NCBI GenBank assembly: GCA_029168955.1
Contig: JAPDOI010000287.1
Coordinates: 310,001-374,000 of the forward strand
Reading direction: 5' to 3'
Origin: Aplectana chamaeleonis
Lineage: Eukaryota > Nematoda > Chromadorea > Rhabditida > Cosmocercidae
Length of the DNA: 64,000 nucleotides
Part shown: positions 11,471-24,487 of the stretch, piece after piece
Layout of the letters: every line of letters begins with the position of its first letter
Position numbering within the stretch: position 1 is the first letter of the stretch
Notes under the pieces: generated by a model
What the model was told of the DNA's origin: nothing
Seen by the model: only the letters and a program-made list of their open reading frames with translations
The model's database searches: none
Made by a program: the position numbers and the translations under genes

Positions 11471-11939
11471 TTAAAGGCAGTGTTCACGATAAAAGTCGTT
11501 TCTCTGTTTTTTGGCCTATCTTAAAAACGGTCCCATGCTGATTTCAATGATGTCCCTGGAATCGTGCAAGACCCCCTAGAAGCGGAGTTATGGCCCCTCA
11601 AAATTCAGCTAGGGAAGCATTGTGGACGAGTTGTCCGAGGCTTGTAACTCCCGATTTTTGCAGCCGATATGTGCCAGCTGACCTGAGTAAAGAGAGACGT
11701 TGAGAGTGAAGGGAAGAACGGGGCTTTATCGGAAACCATCGCTTATCTAAGCACGAATTCAGGGAAACTGTTATAGGACGTGGGCGGAGTGGCCCGATGG
11801 GTTGGCTGGCCCACGAGATTTTCACCCATTTACCGGCCGTTTTTCGTCGCACTTCCCCTTTTGATCTTCTCAAAGAAACCCAAAGCTTACGTTTTAGGCA
11901 AAAAACGTGCAACTTTTTCTTCGTGAACACTGCCTTTAA
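11471..11939. mobile_element. TTAA MITE, GTGTTCACG type, copy a
   Basis: TTAAAGGCAGTGTTCACGAT at the left is matched by CGTGAACACTGCCTTTAA at the right. The interior CGGAGTTATGGCCCCTCAAA and GACGAGTTGTCC blocks recur in the elements at 23421, 42615, 44158 and 45404, which have different ends. The region near 11800 resembles 44940-45010 in inverse orientation. Confidence 0.85.
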
Positions 11940-12804
11940 GGATTTGGAATCAGATATCTTCATATGCATAAAAATTCCTGAATAACTTTTTTAGAAAATT
12001 TTTATACTCTTATGAAGGTCGCGTGACACGTGTCACATTACAGACTACTCTGACGATTTTCATTTTTACCACAAAGCAATTGCAACTCAAGTATGATCAA
12101 TTTTTTTGGCGGAAATTCTTAGGAATCCAGGTGTTCTGTGAGCCCACTCTGTCTGAATTCAACTTATGTGAATATAATAATGCTTACTAGAATTTTGAAT
12201 AAAGCTCAAGCACAAACGAACGGAATTTAATGTGCTCAAACATACTAGTATTCAAAATTTGTCAAGTACTCAAAATAAGTTTGAAATTAACCACATATTA
12301 GAAAATACCGAACAATATTATATACACAATAAAAAGTGACCCTCTCACTCGAATTGTAAACAGCATAAGGCCGGAATCATACTCCCAGCGACGAGCGACA
12401 CGATGCATTGTTTACCATCATTATCGACCGAAAATCGATATGTATGATATGCACTGACGCTTGTCGCGGGAATTATGATCCTAGCCTAATGCAATCCATC
12501 GTATCATAAAGCATTAAAAACCCTAGTCCTAAGAAAAACCATTCCGCGAACTACGGATAAAGACCATCCTCTCACGCGGCGCTTAAAGAGCGTTCAGTGG
12601 CTGTGCATCTAATCCAGAATGAAGAATTAATTCGAAAATTGGACAGGTTTTTGAGGGGGGGGATGTTTGAGGATTCCCGGAAAAATATATAAATAATGCA
12701 TAAATGTCAGTTTCCCAGCCCAAACAATCGTATAAAACTGAAATTGAAATAGTATTGGTTCAATAAATAAACAACGGTTCATACTAACACATTATGTCTA
12801 AGTA
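11940..12804. other. AT-rich, no feature recognised
   Basis: I see no gene. An inverse CCAGCGACGAGCGAC / GTCGCGGGAATTATGATCC pair around 12380-12482 suggests a small old hairpin element. Confidence 0.4.
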
Positions 12805-13190
12805 GGGACTGATCCCAGCACAAACTGGTTTTGAAAATGGTCTGTCGAGTGTTGTGGGGAACGTAAAAAAAGCAATTAGGAATTTGATAAATTTCCTTAA
12901 TGTACACTGGAAGATCAAAAACTGAAAAAAATTCGAAATTTCGAAACATTTTCAACCTAAACGTTGTTCAGGGGAGATCATTTGGAGCGCTGAACACGAA
13001 GGTAAAGCCTATTTTTAGTTTTTCAGAAGACTACAGTAAGTTACAGTACAAAAGGTATCATTTGTCTACACTAACCTACCGTAATCTTCAGAAAACCCGG
13101 AAACGGGCGTGTTCAGCGTCCCAGACTACCTCCCTGGGCAGAGTTTGGGCTGAAGGTGTTCAGATTTTTTTCAAATGAAAAGAAAGATTT
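12805..13190. mobile_element. Truncated copy of the GGGACTGATCCCAGC element
   Basis: TA followed by GGGACTGATCCCAGCACAAA matches the left end of the complete element at 62934-63464, and the interior stays similar (GCTGAACACGAAG, ACCTACCGTAATCTTC). The right inverted end is missing. Confidence 0.6.
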
Positions 13191-13216
13191 TTAACGTTTT
13201 CGATCTACCACGAGCA

Positions 13217-13672
13217 TTGAAGACAGCGTTCACGATGATCATTCTCGTTGACTTTCCACACTGAAATGATAAGCGAGAAGGACCCTAGGCTCCAAGTATC
13301 GAAACAACGGTAGAAAACGAGCCAGAAGTGGCAAAATAACGGCTGCAAACAAGCGTTTTGGTGTTCCAGACACGCCCCCTCGCTCCAGATCCGCCCCTCG
13401 AAATGAACAAATGAAGACTCAGATTACAGGAATGATCAAGTCAAGCAAGAGCTGATAAGTCAGCTGATCGCCTGATTGCACTGATAGAATCACACTTCAT
13501 AGCGGTCAATTCCTCCACGCTCAAAAATCAACGTAAACAAGCGAGGGCCAATTTTCGCTCAAAAACGCGGCTTTCGCGTATTTTTTAAGCAATCTTTGCT
13601 ATATCGGCCACTAGACCTTTCGTAATCCGTGGAGATATCGGAAGTGAAATCTATCGTGAACACCGACTTTAA
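13217..13672. mobile_element. TTAA MITE, GTGTTCACG type, copy b
   Basis: The left end is TTGAAGACAGCGTTCACGAT and the right end CGTGAACACCGACTTTAA. Its right TTAA (13669-13672) is also the left boundary of the next MITE. Confidence 0.7.
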
Positions 13673-13985
13673 AGGCAGCAGACACGCTCAAAAATAATAT
13701 CGATTTTATGATATAAATCAAAGGTTTCAAACTGGTAGCATACGGAACTAACGAAAAACCAACGAAAACTGTATGCGAATAGAGGAATAAGGGTTGTTTC
13801 TATTATCGGATGAAATTGGATGAGTTTTACCGCGCGCGATTGGAACAGCGATCATTAGCGACAAAACAGTTGAGGTCGCTACGCCAATAGACTCTTATGG
13901 GCTGTACTAGAACGCTCACCTCGTTGGAAGCATCAAAATCCAGTACAACTCCGAACAAAAACCCTTGACTGGGAACCGAAAAATC
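13669..13985. mobile_element. Truncated GCAGCAGACACGCTC-type MITE
   Basis: It starts TTAAAGGCAGCAGACACGCT and matches the full copy at 33757-34237 through GTTGGAAGC.TCAAAAT. The right end is not recognisable. Confidence 0.65.
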
Positions 13986-14616
13986 CATTTCGAAAGCAGA
14001 AATTAATAAAAAATCATAGAATGAAAAATCGAGAAAATCCCAACAAGGAGATGAATCTTCCAAGAAGAAAAGAACGAGTAAAAAGGCGAATAATTAGAAG
14101 ATCAAAGGCTGAGACACTACAACTAACCATTTTGTTGCCCGACTTCGAGGCGGCGCACCGAGATCGCCGGGTGCGGATCGCGTTTCGGCGTCAGCATCCG
14201 AGTCTCCATTACTTTCCGTTTCCCTCATCATGACATCGCCTAAATCTCAAACAAGCTGAACATATGGACGAAGAGGCGGCGGCAGCTTAGGCTCGCCAGC
14301 CCAGCCTCCAACGCTCGAATAAACAAAGCGATACGAAAAACTGCACGCAAATCTATGAGACCTTGGACATCTCTTCCTAACACACATTTACATATAAACT
14401 TGGAGAAATTTGTGTCTTTGAACCTTTCAAAAGGGGCAAAGTAGATCGAGCAGAATAAAATTGCATCTTTCCGCAATCGAACAGACAAAACACTCTCTCT
14501 GCAAGCACCAGGGTTAGGCTCACGCTGTGATGATCACGGATGGGGCTGCTGCTTTGGGTGGCGGCAAGATCCAAAACGCAAAAATGGTTGGTATTCAGCT
14601 GCATAAGAACTGTAAT

Positions 14617-14772
14617 AAGAAATGTTTCTCCCTGAATTATCACATTTCGTTAACTTTTTTGAATATCAAGATCCCCTTCACGATCCACTAAAAGGGAAAT
14701 GTTTCTCCCTGAGTTATCACATTTCGTTAACTTTTTTGAATATCGAGATCCCCTTCACGATCCACCAAGAGG
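14617..14772. repeat. 78-bp tandem duplication
   Basis: Two adjacent units (about 14617-14694 and 14695-14772) differ at a few bases. Each holds AATGTTTCTCCCTGA and CCCCTTCACGATCCAC. Confidence 0.85.
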
Positions 14773-15898
14773 GATCTGACGAGTTTTCAAGCTGAGGGGG
14801 CCGCACCACTAACGGACTGATCACAGCGCCATGTCTTACCCTGGCATGCACACAAGAACCCGATCTCCCACCAGCAATCCCGTACACCTCGGGTCTGTAT
14901 TAGAACAAAGAATTCACGCGACTCCTCCGCGTGCGCATGCGAAGCAAGGGGAAAGGACAGCGAGATAAAGGAAGAAGGCGGAGAAAGCAGCGCATGCACG
15001 CACATGCAGCGCGAGAACTCCGTTTTTACACAGGCTATAAAAGTTGAAAGTGTAAATGCGGGTGGTAAATTCTGCTGGTGAGAGAAACGTGACGAAAATG
15101 ACCAAAAACCGTGACTCGCAGAAGAATAACTTCAAAAAACTGGTGAAGAAGAAAACAGACCGAAAAATTTCAGAGCTTGGCATCCGTTAAGTAGAAAAAT
15201 TAGAATACGAAAATATTACTTCCTTTTGTGGGCATAATCGACTTAAACCATCCGTGTAATTTTTCATAGGACGCCGCGACGCAGCAACTTGGCACACCTA
15301 CTTCGGAGCGAAAGTTACTCTGTTCATTCGCGTGCGCGCGCAGAGCGAAAGGAGAGACAGCGTGCGCACCGAGTGGTACGTGGCGCACATGGATTCGATG
15401 TCGGAACAACCATCGGCCGAATGATTACGCGAAACTTGATTCATTGCATTTTCCTGTAAAAATGACGCGGACCATATATACAATAGCGATATGTTGACGA
15501 TATCAAGAAGTAACAAACTAAATTACAGCAGTGCCTTACCCTGAAAACATTTCTGTGAAAGTTTTTCTTGGCGTTTTGTGCAGAATCATTCGAGAAAAAA
15601 ACGCGTTTGAAAAAAAGCGATGCGCTGAGCACTATTAAATGAAAAAAAATGATCGCAGCTGCGGACTGGTGCGATTTTGAACAAAATTTGAAATGATTAA
15701 GACACAAAAGTACACAGGCAAGCCCCACTCAGTGTTAGTTTTGATAAGGATGAATATCGGAGTGCATGATCATCCAAACGGGAGCTGACACAGATTATAA
15801 TTAATGGTCCAATGTATGAAGAATGATAAAGCTGTAGACAACCAGTAGGCAACGCGGGCGGTCGCAGAGAAGGCGACCACGCTCAATCTATGAGAGCC
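14773..15898. other. No feature recognised
   Basis: Several overlapping minus-strand frames are present without a recognisable domain. I see no repeat pair. Confidence 0.4.
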
Positions 15899-16019
15899 TG
15901 AATAGACTCGTCGCTCAAAGGCGCGGCAGCATGTAAAGGAGTATCGATCATGCGGTGCCGCACGATCGATTCTCCTCCCTTGCATGCTGCCGCGGCTTTC
16001 TGCGGCGGGAGTCTATTCG
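15899..16019. repeat. 120-bp hairpin
   Basis: Arms of about 57 bp face each other around 15956. GAATAGACTC..GCGGCAGCATG on the left meets CATGCTGCCGC..GAGTCTATTC on the right, with GATCGAT words near the centre. Confidence 0.8.
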
Positions 16020-16304
16020 GCCCCTTAGAGAGATGCCGGCGCGCTCCGCTAACTCGCACACCTCATCCTAGCAGCACCGATGACGCCGCGTCCGCAACTG
16101 TGTGCTGTGGTATCTTGCTGTCCGCAGTCTTGCCTCCTCCTCCCACCCGAAAAAAATGTTCGTTAGATGCGTAATGCTACATTAGTCAGCCGTAGGGCAG
16201 TATCAGCAGTTCAATAGTTATCTGATGAAGTTTTTCAAAAAAGGAAAACCACCGCAAATCGTAAATTGATTCAGTGACATACTCTTCTTATTAAAGCGAT
16301 ATTC

Positions 16305-16475
16305 TACTCCGCAGTTGCGGACAGCCGCTGTTAAAGCACGCAGCACGATGGTCATCTGGAACCACGGAGTCCCAACAGGATTACCCCCGTCGCAGCCCGA
16401 TTAACATCGCGCTGCGTGCCGCAACAGCGGCTGTCCGCAACTGTGTAGCGGAATTTCTTTCTGTAAGGACAGTAC
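16305..16475. mobile_element. MITE related to the GGTCCGCA family
   Basis: GCAGTTGCGGACAGCCGCTG at the left is inverse to CAGCGGCTGTCCGCAACTG at the right. CACGCAGCACGAT meets ATCGCGCTGCGTG inside. TGTAAGGACAGTAC at the right resembles the outer end of the 11251-11441 element. Confidence 0.65.
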
Positions 16476-16488
16476 ACGGATTTCAGCG

Positions 16489-16490
<2 letters not shown>

Positions 16491-16562
<72 letters not shown>
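16491..16562. repeat. (TA)36 microsatellite
   Basis: 72 bp of uninterrupted TA dinucleotide lie between two inverted-repeat elements. Confidence 0.98.
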
Positions 16563-16567
<5 letters not shown>

Positions 16568-16735
16568 GTCCGTAGCTTGTTTCCTCAAGAAAACATTTAA
16601 ATTCAAACCGCGGCTGGCGCGGTGGTTTACATCTCAGAGGCGGCCGGCTGATTATTACCAGGCAGCCGCTGGTGAGATTTAAACTACCGCGCCAGCCGCT
16701 GTTCGAATTCAAATTTTAAAGCCACGGACCTAACC
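16563..16735. repeat. Inverted-repeat element with GTTAGGTCCGTAGC ends
   Basis: GTTAGGTCCGTAGC and GCCACGGACCTAAC face each other. Inside them CCGCGGCTGGCGCGGTGGTT meets ACTACCGCGCCAGCCGCTG. This is a foldback of about 170 bp. Confidence 0.8.
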
Positions 16736-19499
16736 ATAGGTAAAAAAGTGTATTTTTTTACATGAGTTAAGTTTTGAAGAAGCCTACATGCGCGTTCCAG
16801 TTACGTTTAGTTGAAAGCTTATACAGAAGGAAGGTAAAGAATCAAGATAAACTTTTCCCTAATTAGCTACATACAATTATAGAATATTAAAGTATGTGTT
16901 CCTGTCAAATATTATCTCAATTTACTAATAAAGGCAGTATGTCTGTCGCAAATTTGACTCACCCCAAAAAAATTGAAACATTCGATTTCCCAACAAATTG
17001 GACCGATTTATATATAGGTTGGTTTATCGCTAAATGTTCATTTCAGACTTCAAAATAAAGACTTTCCGATTTCGTACTCACTAGAGTAATTTCAGAATGA
17101 TCAAAAATTCATTTTCTTGAATTTCTTGAAAATTTATCGAAATATTTCCTCGTTCGAAGGCATATTATAGTCACTAAATTTGCAAACACCGGAAATTTCA
17201 GTCGACCGAGAAATAATGAGTTGGGAAGAATCTCATTAGGCATCACACTCAGTGAGATAGCAGAAAATCTGAAAAACTTCAAGTCTCACACAGAGTAAAT
17301 TGACCGCTGTCGCCTTATTCATCTCGCCAAGGAAAAGAACAAAACGAAAGATTTGAAAACAAAAGACTCTTTTGAGCAGGAATCAAACTGATGCGCCTCT
17401 TTTTCAGCTATAAACAGTAAACGACACGTACGCCGTATTCAGCAACACATATGGTCCGTGTCCTTCAATCAGGAAGACGCGACAATGTTTGACTCTAGTT
17501 ATACATCGGCGTGCTGCTGTGGACGGTTTGGGCCAAGTGCCACCAAGGGACGCCCTCTCTGTGCTGAGGCACTCCGAAAGAAACAGCTGTACACTTGAAT
17601 CGCGGCGGAAATCCATAACGAGCAGTTAGGCGTCGTTTATACTTTCACCGCGCAGCTGGGAAGCAGGTCAAATGTGGGAAAGTACTACAAGTACATAGCG
17701 TTAACCGCACTGCAATTAGAGCAAAATCGACTACGAAAAGATTTTTGCCTTAATTACGCGACAGAAAAGAAAGCTTTGAAGGAAAGACATTTAAAGGGGG
17801 TGGCCGTACGGCGACCAGGCCTCAAAGAGGGCGAGGGGGGGGGGGGGGAGAATGGGGAGAGAGAGTGGCACAGGCTTCGCTCCGTCGACCAATCGGCGAA
17901 GGTCTCCCCACCCCTAGGACGTTGTCGATTGGCTGCGCGGGGAATAACCCCGCTTCCTGACTGAATGACACAGACTATACAAGGCAATTTTTAAGGAAAA
18001 CGAGATTACGAACAGCTTCAAACTCAAACTGTGACGTTGCAGACTGACCTTTTTCGAGCGTTTTACTTCTCGGAAAGTTCGAATGAATAGAATTTCGACA
18101 GCTTCGTTGAATTCGATACTTTCTTTCAGTAGAATGCTAATATGTTCATTCGACTAAAAATCAGGATAACACCTCTTACATACGATCTCTGCCGCAAAGT
18201 AAACAGAGTTCACTTTTACTGAATAGTTTTATGTGACGTCCTCGTGATCGAACCCAACGATGTCATCTGGTTGCGTCCCATCAATCAAAGGCCGCAGAGA
18301 AAAACTGCCGCCAATGTTGCCTCCACGTTGAACGCCGAAAGAACAAACAACTTCTGAATATACGTAATGGTCACCCTACACCCATATGGACCAATAATTT
18401 GAGCCTCAAAATTCTTCTGCGATTCCCTGACAAGAAAACATAGCGACCCATACGTGTGTCAAAGGTAAGAAAAACCCCCTTGCCATCAAATGGATCTTCC
18501 CGCTGAAGGTGGCGTGAAGAGGGTGACATCTTTCAACCCTAGAACAATTTCCCCTGAAGTTTTCAGAGCTTAGCACACTTGGGTTTGGATCGACTATTTT
18601 CCAAGGTAGATCACCCTCGAAGATGTTCGCCGAGGAGGACTGCAGCTTTGAGCCACTAAAGAGGAGAGGTCGCCAACTCCAGCCTATCAACACACAAAAT
18701 TGTTGACATTGAGGAATTCGATTTTTCCAAATTTTTATCTGAAAAAATTATAAGACATGTAATAACAATATTCACTAGCGAGACCTAACGAAGTTTTCGC
18801 TCAAGAAAGTTTTCACGTGCCCTAACTTCCGGAGACAGATTATTCTGACAAAACGGTGTTGATTGACTTCCGTCTATCCGAAAGTTGCTATCCGTATGGA
18901 CTTTCCTGACGTGAGCAGAGCAGGCTGCCTCATATTTCATCAGGGCGCCGGGTATGAGAATGTGGGATCAAAAAGCAAAACATAAGAGACCAGCAATAAA
19001 TCGTCGGTTGCTACCGGCATCACTTCTACGACCCCTTGCGTCTGTAATGTTCCCAAGCGATTATTCTCGCTTCATCATCCCTGTCATGTTAAGAAAAAAC
19101 GCACTCGCATTTTAGGTGTGGTTTCCCTTGTTGACCAACACCATGCCTTTGTTCTCAATAAATGAAGTATGTCCATGGATGTTCATGTTTTTGTGGTGCA
19201 GATTTTGATAAGCTCGGACTTTCAACATATATAAAACTGGTTTAGGGAAGTTAGTGAATTGAAATGACTGAGCGGTTGTGATGAGTTACGAACAGAAAAG
19301 GTGCGGAAGTGAAGCGGTAGCTTGTTTCCTCAGACTGGAGAGGAAATGTCTCCGGAGTTTTGCGTACTCCTCGAAACGCGTTGCACGCTTCTCAATAAAC
19401 ATGTTTTGCTGTTTTCTTCGCTACACAAAAGCTAAGATTTCGAATGAGAAAATTGACGAAATCTCGTTGTTTCTTTTCTACACTCTTCCTGCACACTCC
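16736..19499. other. No gene recognised
   Basis: This 2.8 kb holds a G tract (about 17834-17848) and scattered short frames. I found no splice-consistent exon or domain. Confidence 0.45.
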
Positions 19500-20478
19500 C
19501 ATTGCGGTTCAGCTAACTTTCTATGACGTCCTGCACATTCCACGACGTCCTGCACACTCTTACTGGGGTCCTGCACACTTTTTTTATGACGTCCTGCGTA
19601 CCCCCGCTGGGGTCCTGCTCACTTTCTATGACGTCCTGCACACCCGAACTGTGGTCCTGCGCCCTTTTTATGACGTCCTGCACACCCCCACTGGGGTCCT
19701 GCACACTTTCTATGACGTCCTGCACACCCCCACTGGGGTCCTTCACACTCCCACTGGGGTCCTGCGCCCTTTCTATGACGTCCTGCACACCCGAACTGTG
19801 GTACTGCACACTCCCACTGGGGTCCTGCACACTTTCTATGACGTCCTGCACACCCGAACTGTGGTCCTGCACACTCCCACTGGGGTGCCGCCTCCTTTTT
19901 ATGACGTCCTGCACACCCCCACTGGGGTCCTGCTCGCTTTCTATGACGTCCTGCACACCCCAATGGGGTACTGCGCCCTATTTTATGACGTCCTGCACAC
20001 CCCCACTGAGGTCCCGCTCGCTTTCTATGACGTCCTGCACACCCCCACTGGGGTCCTTCACACTTCCACTAGGGTCCTGCGCCCTTTTTTATGACGTCCT
20101 ACACACCCCCACTGGGGTCCTGCACACTTTCTATGACATCCTGCACACCCGAACTGTGGTCCTGCGCCCTTTTTTATGACGTCCTGCACACCCCCACTGG
20201 GGTCCTGCACACTTTCTATGACGTCCTGCACACCCCAACTGAGGTCCTGCGCCCTTTTTTATGACGTCCTGCACACCTCCACTGGGGTCCTGCTCTTTTT
20301 CTATGACGTCCTGCACACCCCCACTGGGGTCCTTCACACTTCCACTAGGGTCCTGCGCCCTTTTTTATGACGTCCTACACACCCCCAATGTGGTCCTGCA
20401 CACTTTCTATGGCGTCCTGCACACCCGCACTGGGGTCCTGCACACTTTCTATGACGTTCTGCACACTCCCAAACCCTA
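19500..20478. repeat. 42-bp minisatellite, locus 1
   Basis: About 23 imperfect units of 42 bp, built from GACGTCCTGCACACCCCCAC, TGGGGTCCTGCACAC and TTTCTAT. Because 42 is a multiple of 3 and the unit lacks stops in several frames, frames of 114-218 codons are open on both strands (FYDVLHTPTGVLHT on plus, VQDPSGGVQDVIES on minus). The same unit recurs at 29660-30350 and 32160-32610. Confidence 0.95.
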
Positions 20479-21682
20479 ACGATTCTGTAGACGTTTCGTA
20501 CACTAACTATACGACTCGAGATCTGTAACTTCGACTACGGCGTAGCCCTTCTAGCTCTCATTAAGGTTTTCATGACCCACGGCCAAAAGTGCGCTCCAGG
20601 GACAAACACGGGTGCCCCAAGGCGCGCAAGAGGAGATTCAGGCTAATTTTTTGGTAATCGATGTATGTCCTACCCACCTGAACGTTGGTACCATTTCATA
20701 ACAGTTCTGTTCGGCCATTCCTAAGATCCGCGGGACACACATACACACATACATACACACACACACACCGGGACATAACTGCTTTAAGTATAAGAATTAG
20801 TTTTTCGCTAACATTTTGACGAGGAAACATATTTTCTACTTTTCATGATTTTATTTCATAAGTGTTAATTTTTTCAAAAGCAAACTGAATTTTTCACTTA
20901 AATCATGTCGATATGGTTGTTACACTCACATGGGGAGGAGGGGCCGCAACTAAATTCCACACTGGAAGGTAAGGGGGCCGCACCTATAACGAGCACTTCG
21001 CCGTGGCTCCTCAGACATTGGTCAGTACGTTTCCGAGAATGACGACGGAACTTCCCACAAAACAACTGGGGAACTTCCCCGAATTGAGAGGAGGCGAGGG
21101 GGCCTCTGATCAGCAGGTCTTCCTTTGTTCTCCCGATCGCCGGTCTTCCCCATGCTGTACAAACCCAAAACCAATTGTTCATTGACTGATCAAAAAATCA
21201 GCTTCCGAAAACTTGCTGTTTTCAACGGCTTCCTGTTCTTAGAAACTGGAATAGGACCAAAGATATTCACCTCTGACAATAGGTTACATAGAAGCTTATT
21301 ATCTCCTCTGAAATGCGAACAGAGATACCTTTCACAGTCCTTGGGTGGCAGATCTGCTCCGTCAAATTGTGAATTGAAAAAATGAATACCCTTGAATATG
21401 TAGCCTGGTCTCATTAGCTTGAAGAGGATCCATGGATTGAGCTCTTCTGTGCGATTACCTCACTGCTTTAGAGTAATGGTTCCGAGCTTGGAGTGAAGAT
21501 GTTCCTAATGAACTCTTCTTTACAAAATTTCGGTTTTTCGTTTACTAGTCACAGGCAGCTTTGGCCAAGTTACCGATCCCATGTGGGAAGCCAGTATACC
21601 CATGTCCCGAAGTTCCGGTATCTTTCACTTGGTGCCATAGCTGGCTGGCGCGGCCAAGGCTTGCGTCGTTGACCATGTACTG
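20479..21682. other. No gene; CA-rich tract at 20735-20770
   Basis: A short ACACACAT tract is the only repeat seen. Mirror-image frames at 20898-21414 lack family motifs. Confidence 0.45.
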
Positions 21683-21957
21683 CGCTTCTCTGGGCCAAAT
21701 TCCGGTCCGCAATTGCGTCTCGACACGCTTTGCGGCCGCACGCGCTCGGGTCAATCGAGTTTCCAGCGCCATAGCCGACTCGATGAGGCTTTTTCATACA
21801 GTTTTCTCCAATTTTGTTCAGTTTCCAGTTCCCAAAACCCACCTAGAGTCAACAGATCGGCGAGTGCGGCGCTGAAATCTCTTCCGACTCAGAAGCGCGC
21901 GGCCGCAAAGCGTGTCGAGACGCAATTGCGGGCCGGAATTCGGCCCAGAGAAGAACA
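21683..21957. mobile_element. Long-TIR MITE of the GGTCCGCA family
   Basis: Arms of about 60 bp: CTTCTCTGGGCCAAATTCCG..GCAATTGCGTCTCGACACGC at the left, and the inverse GCGTGTCGAGACGCAATTGC..CGGCCCAGAGAAG at the right. The arms are near perfect and end abruptly, so this may be a recent copy. Confidence 0.85.
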
Positions 21958-23097
21958 GTAAAGAGATAATTTCCCACCGAGCTCTTTTGCTCGTGTGGTG
22001 TATCTGAAGATTTTTAGCGGCCTCTGATTGGGGAAAATCTCTGCTTTATATGCTTTATGTGAATCACCTTTGGAGACCTGACGTTGTTTCGCGTGTCTTT
22101 GACTTTCTTTGTGCTGAGCTGTTGTGTTTTCTTTGTTATAATCTGTTTTTTCTCTGTGTTGTCTAATGTCGTAATTTCATTTCTTTCTCAAATTTTGACT
22201 TCTTAGGCGCGCCATTTGGGCATAAATAAATAAATTGCGGGACCACCTCGAGACTAGCCAGTTTGTATCACCGTATATGCTGCGGCTTTGATCATACTCG
22301 GGGGAGGGAGGCTAAGAAAGCAACCATGGCGCAAACTTCTCTCGTTCTCCCCTGCAGTTGACTGTTTCGAACGTCATTCGTTGCGTATAATTCAAGGGGA
22401 GATCCTCTCGGCCGAGTGATAACGACCAAATCAGGTCTATTGTCCTCGGAAACTTCCCCACAAATATCTAAGTGGCCTTACCCTGTTTCCAACACTACAA
22501 TTTTAATGTCATTTAAAAAATCAAAAAAACTCAGCTTCTCAAATGTTAAGGAAACCATGAAATTCAGATTTTCAGAGACGCGAATGATTCGGTAAAACCA
22601 TATTCAGTTTTTCGAATATTCGTTCCAAACCGATACGCAGTTTTTGAAGAGACAGTACATTTGCCCTTTAGGAAATTGCATGCAATATGAAAAAATGTTA
22701 AAGTAACGAAAATATATGGAAATATTTGCATAAGCTTTGTTTCATTCGATTTAGGGCACCAAGAGCGCAAAGAAGAGAAAAATTTCCTCTTCGTTCATGC
22801 CCACGCACTGCACATTCCTTACCGTAATAGGGAAACAAGCTCAGGCGCACGGTGTGACGATCACAGAGGGGGGGCAGCCTTGTGCGCCGGATAGAGGGGG
22901 GGGGGGCGAAGGCCCCCGGTCCGTCATCATGCAAAAGATTCCCTTCTGCTATACCGAGCAGATTGTTTTAGGAGCACAAAGCGCCGCATAGCTTTAACTT
23001 GTTTCAGAGTGGTCTGATTTTCATTTTGATGCCATTTTTGAGCAGCTTTCAACGAGTACCACACAATAGTGATACGGAATACTAAATTTCGAAGAGG
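21958..23097. other. No feature recognised
   Basis: I see no gene or clear repeat pair. Confidence 0.4.
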
Positions 23098-23986
23098 ACC
23101 ATTAAAAAAACGCTGTCGGGCGGGTCCCAGGTCGATCCGACCATTTTGAGCCGATTACGGCCGATGTGACGGCTGTGAATGTGACGGTGTGATTTGGACC
23201 TCAGAAATGGGCCTCATCACACCGCGCGATTTTTGCGATAAATGCCTCTGGATCAGTTTTTCGAGCTTTATCAAGTCGGTGAAGGAGTAAGCTGCTTGGT
23301 TAGTCCTTCCAGCAGTCAACGATGAAGGTGTCATCCCGGGCGCTGAAAAATCGGAAAACCGCTGTTCGGACTTGGAGAGGTCAAAAAAAATTTTCAAGAT
23401 CTGGCTGCTGTAGCGTTTATTTAAAGGCACAGTACACCCTCAGATATGAATTTTGAGATTTTCATGTAATTTTGTAGAAGACCCCTCCTGTATAACACGT
23501 GCCAAATGCCAGATCTCATTTCCTCCGAATAAGCGAGATATAAGCGACCACCACAGGCCCGACCACCTTCGCTCACCACCACAGGCCCGACCCCCTAACA
23601 GATTTTCGAAATCGATAGCAGCTTGATGAATGAATGAATTCCAACAAGTCGTCATTCTTCTGTCCATTACCTGACTGTCTCCTTATCCTATCTTTCTCTC
23701 ACGCAACGATTGCAAATGAAAAGAAATACAGGCCTGAGACAACTCGTCCACCAATTTTTCACCCTCAAAATCTAGGCATCTTTGAAGAGCCATAACTCTG
23801 TTCAAACGGGGTCTTGGACGATTTCAGAGATACCACTGTGATCAGCGTGTGACTGTCTCCAGGATAAGCATAAAATCTGAAAATTAATTTTTTGGGTGTC
23901 CTGTGCCTTTAAAGGGGGCCATTAAAAAAGCTGTCGGACGAGTCCCAAGTCGATCCGACCATTTGGAGCCGACAAAGGCCGGTGTG
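23098..23986. repeat. Direct repeat block (23098-23168 and 23916-23986)
   Basis: Both blocks contain CCATTAAAAAA, GCTGTCGG, GTCGATCCGACCATTT and GAGCCGA in the same order and orientation, about 820 bp apart. A TTAA MITE lies between them. Confidence 0.75.
23421..23912. mobile_element. TTAA MITE, CACAGTACACCC type, copy 1
   Basis: TTAAAGGCACAGTACACCCT at the left and GGGTGTCCTGTGCCTTTAA at the right are inverted. The interior includes GACAACTCGTCCACC and AGCCATAACTC, the core shared with the GTGTTCACG-type copy at 11471. Confidence 0.85.
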
Positions 23987-24487
23987 ACTTGTCCCATAAC
24001 GTCCGTTTTCGCTGAAAAAATCGTTTGAAAGCATTGTTTGGCACTGACTCCACTCAAATTGGTTCACAGAGAGGGCTAAACCCACCACCTCGATGGGAGG
24101 GGAGCCGCACCCATTCCAAAGCTGGAGGACGGGGGGCCGCACCTCTTACGGACCGATCACACCGCTACGCCTTACCCTGTAGAGAAATGAAACTCTTCGT
24201 TCTTATGTAAGAATACATCAAGCACCGTAATCAGTTGAAAATGTTTTTTTTTTGGCTAAGAAGTGGATATCAGCTGACGCAATGAGAGGGTAATTCAACA
24301 ATAAGAAAACAAGAAATCTGATTTTTTGATTTCTTTGAAAACCTTCAATGATCAGAGGCGGAGGAAAACGACTCTAGCCTTTGCGCTCTTGGTGCGCTTA
24401 CTAAAATGAAATAGAGAATAGTATATTTTTACAAAACTCGATCGAAGAAAAGTTGTTTCACGGAATTCCGGTATCAATTCAAAATTT

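Noticed and set aside
19444..20179. Long open frames of 216 and 218 codons on plus and 147 on minus
   Set aside because: All are produced by the stop-free 42-bp minisatellite. Several frames are equally open, so none is annotated as a gene.
23098..23986. LTR retrotransposon, from direct repeats 820 bp apart
   Set aside because: The repeats are only about 70 bp, lack TG..CA ends, and the interior is a TTAA MITE rather than gag-pol.
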